DNA of 30,957 nt from CALFMR01 sp035550595 (lineage in GTDB: Bacteria; Acidobacteriota; Vicinamibacteria; Vicinamibacterales; SCN-69-37): assembly GCA_035550595.1 (NCBI GenBank), contig DASZOV010000067.1, positions 1 through 30,957 on the forward strand, read 5' to 3'. The notes under the pieces were generated by a model, which was not told the DNA's origin, made no database searches, and saw only the letters and a list, made by a program, of their open reading frames with translations. Positions 24,283-29,682 of the stretch are shown piece by piece. The position numbers and the translations under genes were made by a program. Numbering within the stretch: the first letter of the stretch is position 1; every line of letters begins with the position of its first letter.

Positions 24283-24411
24283 ACCGCGAGCCCCCGAGCG
24301 TAGCGAGGGTGGCGAAGCGCACCAATGACGTCCGCGAAGCCTCGAGCGTAGCGAGAGCGCTGAGCGGGCGAGCGGGGGTGGGGCCCCGCGAGCAAGCAAT
24401 AAAAGATGACA
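24283..24411 (+). repeat. GC-rich dispersed element, about 125 bp, copy 2
   Basis: It runs from ACCGCGAGCCCCCGAGCG through GTCCGCGAAGCC, GCGCTGAGCGGGCG and GGGGGTGGGGCCCCGCG to CAATAAAAGATGACAC. It matches the reverse complement of 21100-21230 except for a variable middle, where CGAGCGTAGCGAG is repeated. It starts 10 bp after the upstream stop. Confidence 0.85.
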
Positions 24412-24458
24412 CGGACACGCAGGCTCTTACCCGCCTGCGCGTCCGTGTCTACTTTTTT
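24408..24458. terminator. Strong bidirectional intrinsic terminator
   Basis: A 17-bp stem pairs 24408-24424 with 24433-24449 over an 8-nt loop. On the plus strand it is followed by TACTTTTTT; on the minus strand by ATCTTTTATT. The single mismatch is A-C on the plus strand but becomes a G-U pair on the minus strand. The cysH stop codon (TAA) lies in the A-run just before the minus-strand stem, so it ends the cysH transcript and could also end the plus-strand gene. Confidence 0.85.
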
Positions 24459-25200
24459 ATCGCGCCGCCTGCGCTTCGACGTTCCCGGCGTGCAGGCCGC
24501 ACTCCTTGCGGGTTTCTTCTTCCCACCACCAACGTCCCTCGCGCTCGTGCTGACCCGGGTTGACCGGGCGCGTGCAGGGCTCGCAGCCGATCGAGACGAA
24601 GCCGCGATCGTGGAGCGGGTTGTAGGGCACGTCGTGCGCGCGGATGTACGCCCAGACCTGCTGCGACGTCCAGCGCGCGAGCGGATTGAACTTGACGAGC
24701 GGACGGTCAGGCGTGCCGAACGTGCGATCGATCTGGATGACAGGAATCGCGGCGCGCGTGCCGGGGCTCTGGTCCTGACGCTGTCCCGTGATCCACGCGG
24801 CAAGGGGCGCCAATGCGCGGACGAGCGGCTCGACCTTCCGGATGCCGCAGCATTCCTTGTGGCCGTCGCGATAGAACGAGAACAGCCCTTTCTCGCGCAC
24901 CAGCCGCTCGACCGCGTCGGGCTGCGGAAAGTAAACGTCGATCGGGATGCCATACCGGTCGCGCACGGTGTCGAGGAATCGATACGTCTCCGGGTGCAGC
25001 CGCCCGGTGTCGAGCGAGAAGATCTGGAACGGCCGTCCGATCGATGCGGCCATGTCGATGAGCGCGACGTCCTCGGCGCCGCTGAACGAGATCGCCACCG
25101 ACGGCGCGTACTCATCGAGGGCGATCTGCAGAATGTCGCGCGGATCGCGGCCGGCGAGCTGAGCCGCGCGGGCCGCGATGGTATCGAGATCGAGCGCCAT
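24457..25200 (-). CDS. cysH: Adenylyl-sulfate reductase (thioredoxin-type), CysH
   Basis: The 247-residue cytoplasmic enzyme reduces activated sulfate to sulfite in assimilation. SFSGAEDVALIDM (38-50) is the nucleotide-binding loop and SLDTGRLHPET (62-72) is characteristic. The cysteines KECC (C117, C118) and GCEPC (C206, C209) are the 4Fe-4S ligands that mark the APS-using form rather than the cluster-free PAPS form. RKECGLH (C234) supplies the catalytic cysteine. Length is normal. It follows a small CPKC thiol protein by 14 bp, a possible electron donor. No other sulfate assimilation gene lies in the window. The transcript ends in the stem-loop at 24408-24449. Confidence 0.95.
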   Translation of the reverse strand: MALDLDTIAARAAQLAGRDPRDILQIALDEYAPSVAISFSGAEDVALIDMAASIGRPFQIFSLDTGRLHPETYRFLDTVRDRYGIPIDVYFPQPDAVERLVREKGLFSFYRDGHKECCGIRKVEPLVRALAPLAAWITGQRQDQSPGTRAAIPVIQIDRTFGTPDRPLVKFNPLARWTSQQVWAYIRAHDVPYNPLHDRGFVSIGCEPCTRPVNPGQHEREGRWWWEEETRKECGLHAGNVEAQAAR

Positions 25201-25214
25201 GCGTTGATTATCGG

Positions 25215-25541
25215 TCAGATCCCGCCGACGTCGTCGGCATCGATGTCTTGCGCCCGCTCGGCGACCGACACCGTCCGGCCGAGCCGCTCGCGCACGAGCT
25301 GCAGCACGCTGGTGTACACGTCTTCACGACCATCGGCGTCGACGACGAAGAACGGCGCGCGATCGACACCGAGCCGCGCCGCTTCGACCATGCCGGGACT
25401 GGACGGATCGTCTTCCTTCGCCCAGACGACCTCGTCGATGCGATCCCACAGCCCGCGGGATTCGAGATACCGTGTCGCCTCGGCGCACTTCGGGCAGTCG
25501 GATCCGTCCACGAGCGTCTTCTTGATCATGCGAATGCGCAT
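25215..25541 (-). CDS. Small thioredoxin-fold protein with CPKC motif
   Basis: The 108-residue protein opens with MRIRMIKKTLVDGSDCPKCAEATRYLE, a beta strand followed by a CxxC pair (C16, C19) at the start of a helix, as in glutaredoxins. A later DRAPFFVVDADG holds the cis-proline strand. It is a likely disulfide reductant, though no exact subfamily is recognised. An in-frame ATG at 25529 is an alternative start. Its stop lies 14 bp before cysH, and in thioredoxin-type APS reductases a thiol donor is required each cycle, so it may serve CysH. It follows the ABC permease gene by 69 bp on the same strand and could share that transcript. Confidence 0.78.
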   Translation of the reverse strand: MRIRMIKKTLVDGSDCPKCAEATRYLESRGLWDRIDEVVWAKEDDPSSPGMVEAARLGVDRAPFFVVDADGREDVYTSVLQLVRERLGRTVSVAERAQDIDADDVGGI

Positions 25542-25610
25542 GTTGCCATTGTGACCGATCGCGCAAGAACCGGGGCTGGCGCCCGGACAAGCACACGCCG
25601 TGTCGGCGGT

Positions 25611-26654
25611 CTACCGCCAGCGGAACAGCGCCATGGCCGCGCTGAAACAGACGACCAGGCATCCGAAGAGCGCGGCCAGTTGCGGGCCGAGGTGCGCGAG
25701 GCTCGTGGCCTGCAGCATGTTCGCGCGCACTGCGTCGACCAGCGCCGTGAGCGGCAGGATGCGGATGAGCGGCTGCACGGCATCGGGGAATCGCTGCGAC
25801 GAGAAGAACACGCCGGACAGAATCCACATCGGCATCATGATCAGGTTCATGACGCCCGACACGCCCTCGATCGTGCGCGCGCGCGACGCGATGAGCAGGC
25901 CGAGCGCGCTCATCGCGAGTGACCCGAGGATGCAGATGATCGCCAACTGCACGATCGATCCACGCACCGGCACGCCGAACGCCACCGCGCCGAAGACGAC
26001 CGGCACGCCGACTTCGACGCCGAGCAGCAGCATCCGCCACAAGAGGAACGACGAGAGATACGTCCACCGCGGCATCGGCGTCGCGACGATGCGCTTCATG
26101 AGCTTGCGGCGGCGCGTGTCGACGATCGAGAAGCCAAGGCCCCAGATCGCGTTGCCCATGATGCCCATCCCGACGAGCCCGGGAATGAGGAAGTCGATGT
26201 ACCGCGCGCCTGGCGCTCTCGACACGTCGTCGGCAGCCGCGACGGGATCGCGACGTCCCGCCGCGCGTTGCACCGCGCGATCGACGAGCGTCCGCGCGGT
26301 CCGGCCGTCCGGATTCGTGTCGTCGTACCGATAGACGACGCCCTCACCCTCGGTCGCTGGCTCGACGACGAGCGCGACGGTCCCGGCACGAAGCGCGGCC
26401 TGAGCCGCATCAGGCGACAACTGGTCGACGACGAGCTGATGATCCTGCCGGAGCGCGGCAACGAGCTCCGGCGTCACGGCCGCGACGTGGACGGACTCGG
26501 CCGGCTGATTGCGGAACGCGATGCCGAGCCCGGTCGCGAGGAGGACCGGAAAGGCGAGCCCCCAGAACAGCGCCTCGGGCTCACGGATGAACTCGCGGAA
26601 GCGCAGCAGCGTGAGCTGGCCGAGCGCCCGCCATCGCCACGCACCGTTAGCCAT
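25611..26654 (-). CDS. ABC-2 type transporter permease
   Basis: The 347-residue protein has one N-terminal membrane helix (about 29-46), a periplasmic domain (about 50-155) and five C-terminal helices, including PGLVGMGIMGNAIWGLGFSIVDTRRRKLMKR (about 165-195) and the MPMWILSGVFFSSQRFP helix. This is the ABC-2 export permease plan. It partners the ATPase gene, which overlaps its start by 8 bp. The exported compound may be a drug, lipid or glycolipid; nothing in the sequence decides. The ATG at 26654 is chosen over the earlier frame start because it lies at the overlap and directly precedes the basic N-terminus WRWRALGQL. Confidence 0.92.
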   Translation of the reverse strand: MANGAWRWRALGQLTLLRFREFIREPEALFWGLAFPVLLATGLGIAFRNQPAESVHVAAVTPELVAALRQDHQLVVDQLSPDAAQAALRAGTVALVVEPATEGEGVVYRYDDTNPDGRTARTLVDRAVQRAAGRRDPVAAADDVSRAPGARYIDFLIPGLVGMGIMGNAIWGLGFSIVDTRRRKLMKRIVATPMPRWTYLSSFLLWRMLLLGVEVGVPVVFGAVAFGVPVRGSIVQLAIICILGSLAMSALGLLIASRARTIEGVSGVMNLIMMPMWILSGVFFSSQRFPDAVQPLIRILPLTALVDAVRANMLQATSLAHLGPQLAALFGCLVVCFSAAMALFRWR

Positions 26655-27582
26655 CGCGGAGATGCCTCCCGGTGAGCACGACGAATACATCTTCGAGTGT
26701 CGCTGAGTGCGTGCGCAGTTCCGTCAACGGCAACTGCTGGCGATCGAGCTCCGCGAGGAGCGCGGGCACGGCGCGGTGCAGTTCGGTCACCTGCATCTGG
26801 ATGCCGGACGACGACGACCGGACGTCGCGCACGCCGGGAATCGCGGCCATTGGCGCCAGCTCCGGTTCGCGCGCGGCCGAGAACTCGACGACGTGCTCGA
26901 TGCCGATCGACGCGACGAGCTCGCGCGGCGTGCCGCGGGCAATGGCGCGGCCGTGGTCCATGATCGCGACGCGTTCGCACAACTGCTCCGCTTCATCCAT
27001 GTAGTGCGTCGTCAAGAGAATCGTCCGTCCGTCGCGCTTGAACTGTTCGATGAGATCCCAGAGCTGCCGGCGCGCCTGCGGATCAAGGCCCGTCGTCGGC
27101 TCGTCGAGAAAGAGCAGATCGGGATTTCCGACGAGCGCACAGGCGAGCGCGAGCCGCTGCTTCTGCCCGCCCGAGAGCGCACCCACGCGCGCGTGCTGTT
27201 TCTCCTGGAGCTCGACGAGCCCCACGGCCTCGGCCGGCGGCGGCCCTTGGCGGAAGAAGCTGCGAAAGAGCGTCACGGTCTCGAGAACGGTGAGCTTGTC
27301 GGAGAGCTGCGTCTCCTGCAACTGGATGCCGAGTCGCTGACGCAGCTCATCGGCATCGCGCTCCCAGCCGAGACCGAGCACTTCGACCGTGCCCGAGTCC
27401 GCGGCCGTCAGGCCCTCGCAGATCTCGATGGTCGTCGTCTTCCCCGCCCCGTTCGGCCCGAGCAGGCCGAAACACTCACCGGCCTGGACGTCGAGGTCCA
27501 GCCCGTTGACCGCGACGACGTCGCGATAGGCCTTCTTCAGATCGCGGACGTGGAGCACCGCGCTCGGTGACGCGTCAGACAC
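26647..27582 (-). CDS. ABC transporter ATP-binding protein (DrrA/CcmA-like)
   Basis: The 311-residue ATPase has Walker A GPNGAGKTT (42-50), Q-loop near Q87-Q89, signature LSGGQ (136-140), Walker B LLFLDEPTTGLD (156-167) and the switch histidine in TTHYMDEAEQ (H193). A C-terminal regulatory extension follows after about 215, as in the DrrA group of drug and glycolipid exporters. It energises the permease encoded next. The start is a GTG at 27582, since upstream codons run through a heptamer repeat. A minus-strand TATACA about 10 bp ahead would make the leader very short. It begins a four-gene minus-strand run. Confidence 0.93.
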   Translation of the reverse strand: MSDASPSAVLHVRDLKKAYRDVVAVNGLDLDVQAGECFGLLGPNGAGKTTTIEICEGLTAADSGTVEVLGLGWERDADELRQRLGIQLQETQLSDKLTVLETVTLFRSFFRQGPPPAEAVGLVELQEKQHARVGALSGGQKQRLALACALVGNPDLLFLDEPTTGLDPQARRQLWDLIEQFKRDGRTILLTTHYMDEAEQLCERVAIMDHGRAIARGTPRELVASIGIEHVVEFSAAREPELAPMAAIPGVRDVRSSSSGIQMQVTELHRAVPALLAELDRQQLPLTELRTHSATLEDVFVVLTGRHLRDG

Positions 27583-27600
27583 AGGATCAGTGTATATGGG

Positions 27601-27656
27601 GCAACTTCGAACTTCGAACTTTGAACTTCGAATGGAGGAAGCGCCTTCGGCGCATC
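27601..27656 (-). repeat. Composite hairpin plus four-heptamer repeat, copy 4 (inverted)
   Basis: On the minus strand the hairpin module (27656-27638, ending TTC) is followed by the linker CTCCA, then TTCGAAG, TTCAAAG, TTCGAAG, TTCGAAG and TTGC. Its tail points at the ABC operon start 19 bp away. Confidence 0.92.
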
Positions 27657-27668
27657 TTTGTCTCTCGC

Positions 27669-27826
27669 GGAACCTGGAACTCCGGCGCGCACGAAGTGCC
27701 GCGCCGCGAACCCGGAACCTGGAACGTCGGCGCACGCCGAAGTCACGCGCCGCGAACCCGGAACCCGATGAACCCGGAACCCGGCGTGTCGAACGTTGAA
27801 CCCTGGAACCGCGGAACCTTGAACCA
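27669..27826. repeat. GGAACC-rich region with 45-bp tandem duplication
   Basis: Copy one (27669-27713) and copy two (27714-27759) both begin GGAACCTGGAAC and end CGCCGCGAACCC, with a diverged middle. GGAACC-like units at roughly 7-bp spacing continue to 27826. Related GGTTCC units occur at 29439-29459. Confidence 0.75.
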
Positions 27827-27844
27827 GAAGCGCCAGTACAAAAC

Positions 27845-27881
27845 AAGAACAGACACCGCAAGACGTGCGGTGCCTGTTCTT
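27845..27881 (-). terminator. Hairpin with T-run on the minus strand
   Basis: A 16-bp stem pairs 27845-27860 with 27866-27881 over a 5-nt loop. The one imperfect pair is A-C on plus and G-U on minus, and on the minus strand the stem is followed by GTTTTGTA. No annotated gene on the minus strand ends here, so it may end an unannotated transcript that begins in the 28130-28200 region. Confidence 0.5.
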
Positions 27882-28130
27882 TCCGACCGTCCGTTCGAGC
27901 GGGCTACGCGTCCGAGGGGCTACGCTCGGCGCGTATCGAACGAGGCGGCCGGACCTCTGGCGGCCGCCGGCGCGCGTCCGCGGAAGCGGACGCACATCGA
28001 CGACCCGTACTTGTGTGGAACCGTTCGCGTCGTGGCGCCGGATGCGGCACCAGCCGCGCGTGTCGCCCGGCTGGCGGATCCGGCGCCACGCCGGCTCTCC
28101 TCCTCCGCGAACGGGTTCGAGTGTAGTGGA
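27882..28130 (-). ncRNA. Highly structured intergenic stretch, candidate non-coding RNA
   Basis: Perfect or near-perfect stems follow one another. GCGTCCGC (27974-27981) and GCGGACGC (27986-27993) close a 4-nt loop. A 13-bp inverted repeat pairs 28031-28043 with 28078-28090, enclosing CCAGCCG/CGGCTGG (28050-28056 and 28068-28074). A competing hairpin CCGGCG-CCA-CGCCGG lies at 28080-28094. No convincing reading frame covers it. An AT-rich patch upstream on the minus strand (28130-28195) and the hairpin at 27845-27881 downstream could be its promoter and terminator. No known RNA family is recognised, and high GC alone can yield stems. Confidence 0.3.
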
Positions 28131-28315
28131 TTTTCCGTCCAACGTACCCCCAAATACACGGCCGTATCATTTTTCATATTTGGTGCGATTTGTCCTATCC
28201 ACCGCACGGTCCTCGGCACGCGCGACGCCGCGTCCGCGGCCCATCGCTGGTGTATGCTGAGCCCGCATTCGGCGCGGATGCACGCCGTTCGGCACGAACG
28301 GAGGAGGGGAATGCA
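28130..28315. promoter_or_regulatory. AT-rich patch and upstream region of the TIM-barrel gene
   Basis: 28130-28195 is unusually AT-rich for this window and contains the inverted repeat CCAAATA (28150-28156) / TATTTGG (28177-28183). TATGCT at 28253-28258 is a possible -10 box for the plus-strand gene, and AGGAGG at 28302-28307 is its ribosome binding site. Confidence 0.4.
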
Positions 28316-29401
28316 ATGCACGGATTGATCACGCGACGGGACTTCCTCGAGCGGACGGCGGTTGCAGCGGCGGCCGCTGCGGTCGTGTCGTCGAGTCGCG
28401 GCCTCGCGGCACAGAGCTCGTCGGGCCACATGTTCATCTCGCTCAACGGCGCGGTCGCTCCGCGCGTCGGCCCCTGGCCGGCCAAGGCGGAGCTGGCGGC
28501 GAAGATCGGCTACGGCGGCGTCGACTGGGATTTCGCGCCGGCGAAAGAAGCCGGCGTCGATGCGACCAAGGCGCTCTTCGATCGCCTGAAGATCGTGCCG
28601 ACGATCACGAACCTGCCGATGCGTGGGCCGTTCGGCGGCGAAGAGGACGCCTTCGACGCGCAGCTCGCGCAACTGGAAGAGGACGCGGCGTTCAGCGCGG
28701 CGATCGGTTGTCACAAGTGGATGACGACGCTCTCGCCCGCGAGCGCGCTGCCCAAAGAGCAGCAGCGCGAGCTCGTCGTCGGGCGGCTGAAGAAGATCTC
28801 GGCGGCGCTCGCCAAGTCCGACGTGCGGCTGGGGCTCGAGTTCCTCGGTCCGCTGTACATGCGCGAGGGCGGCCCCGGTGGCGCGCCGCGCGGCGGCGGA
28901 CCACGGGGCGTGCCGGGCGCCGCGCCGGCGGCACCGGCTGGCGGCGAGGGCAACGGACGCGAGGGCGGACGCCGCGGTGGCGGCCGGCGCGGCGGTGGCG
29001 GACCGCGCATCCCGTTCATCTGGACCCTGCCCGAGACGGTCGCGCTCGGCAAAGATGGCGGCGAGAACATCGGCGTCATCCTCGACGTGTGGCACTGGCA
29101 TCATTCCGAGGGGACGATCGCCGACATCACGTCCACCGACAAGGCGCGCATCGTCCACGTCCACATCTCGGACGCCAAGCCGATGCCCCCCGAAGAGGTG
29201 CGCGACAACATGCGGCTGATGCCCGGCGAAGGCAGCATCGATCTCGTCGGCTTCCTGCAGGCATTGCAGAAGATCGGCTACACGGACGGCGTCTCGCCCG
29301 AGCCGCTCGGCCGCATCCCCCCCGACATGTCCGCTGAAGAGGCCGCCAAGCTCGGCTACGACACGACGATGGCGGTGATGAAGAAGGCGGGAGTGATTTA
29401 G
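28316..29401 (+). CDS. Exported TIM-barrel protein (sugar isomerase/epimerase-like) with Gly/Arg-rich insert
   Basis: The 361-residue protein starts with a twin-arginine signal (TRRDFLER at 7-13, then an alanine-rich helix). The remainder follows the AP endonuclease 2 / xylose isomerase-like barrel: KIGYGGVDWDF, LGLEFLGP, ILDVWHWHHSEG and VHVHISDAKP hold the expected acidic and histidine metal-site residues. Between barrel elements, residues about 184-230 form a low-complexity insert of Gly, Arg, Pro and Ala that looks disordered. AGGAGG eight bases before the ATG at 28316 sets the start. A substrate cannot be named; periplasmic keto-sugar chemistry is a possibility. A heptamer repeat begins one base after the stop codon. 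Confidence 0.85.
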   Translation: MHGLITRRDFLERTAVAAAAAAVVSSSRGLAAQSSSGHMFISLNGAVAPRVGPWPAKAELAAKIGYGGVDWDFAPAKEAGVDATKALFDRLKIVPTITNLPMRGPFGGEEDAFDAQLAQLEEDAAFSAAIGCHKWMTTLSPASALPKEQQRELVVGRLKKISAALAKSDVRLGLEFLGPLYMREGGPGGAPRGGGPRGVPGAAPAAPAGGEGNGREGGRRGGGRRGGGGPRIPFIWTLPETVALGKDGGENIGVILDVWHWHHSEGTIADITSTDKARIVHVHISDAKPMPPEEVRDNMRLMPGEGSIDLVGFLQALQKIGYTDGVSPEPLGRIPPDMSAEEAAKLGYDTTMAVMKKAGVI

Positions 29402-29402
29402 A

Positions 29403-29434
29403 GCAACTTCGAACTTGGAACTTTGAACTTCGAA
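29403..29434 (-). repeat. Type A four-heptamer module (solo)
   Basis: GCAA is followed by CTTCGAA, CTTGGAA, CTTTGAA and CTTCGAA. It starts one base after the TAG of the TIM-barrel gene and is followed by GGTTCC-type units to 29459. Confidence 0.85.
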
Positions 29435-29470
29435 CTGGGGTTCCACGGTTCCAGGTTCCGAAACGGAAGA

Positions 29471-29511
29471 AACGGCGCGGAGGGGTCACTCCCATCCGCG
29501 CCGTTTTTTTT
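29471..29511 (+). terminator. Intrinsic terminator of the TIM-barrel gene
   Basis: An 11-bp stem AACGGCGCGGA (29471-29481) and TCCGCGCCGTT (29495-29505), with further GGG/CCC pairing in the loop, runs into eight T residues (29504-29511). The short A-rich run on its other side makes some minus-strand activity possible for the convergent receptor gene. Confidence 0.88.
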
Positions 29512-29616
29512 GTGTCCCGTCCGCGCGCAGACGCGCGTGGGCGGAGTGTCGCACGCGGGACGGACCGGACGGCCCGCCCCGCGCGTTGGGAGTGAAAGAG
29601 GCCTCGCCTTGAACGA

Positions 29617-29672
29617 GATGCGCCGAAGGCGCCTCGTCCCTTCGAAATTCGAAGTTCGAAGTTCGAAGTTGC
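29617..29672 (+). repeat. Composite hairpin plus four-heptamer repeat, copy 5
   Basis: The hairpin module GATGCGCCGAAGGCGCCTC is at 29617-29635, the linker GTCCC, then TTCGAAA, TTCGAAG, TTCGAAG, TTCGAAG and TTGC. It ends 10 bp before the receptor stop codon. 29512-29616 between terminator and repeat holds only a GC-rich GTCCCG/CGGGAC inverted repeat. Confidence 0.92.
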
Positions 29673-29682
29673 AAGTGCCTTT

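Noticed and set aside
21100..24411. The GC-rich elements as an insertion sequence
   Set aside because: There is no transposase, only about 125 bp, and no clear terminal inverted repeats. At most it is a non-autonomous element.
28100..28135. tRNA T-arm-like GGGTTCGAGT
   Set aside because: The flanking bases do not form the T stem, and no acceptor or anticodon arm is present.
27920..28177. An 85-codon minus-strand frame beginning MKNDTAVYLGVRW in the large gap
   Set aside because: It has no ribosome binding site, its second half is Ala/Arg low complexity, and strong RNA stems cover it. It is kept only as a weak alternative to the non-coding RNA idea.
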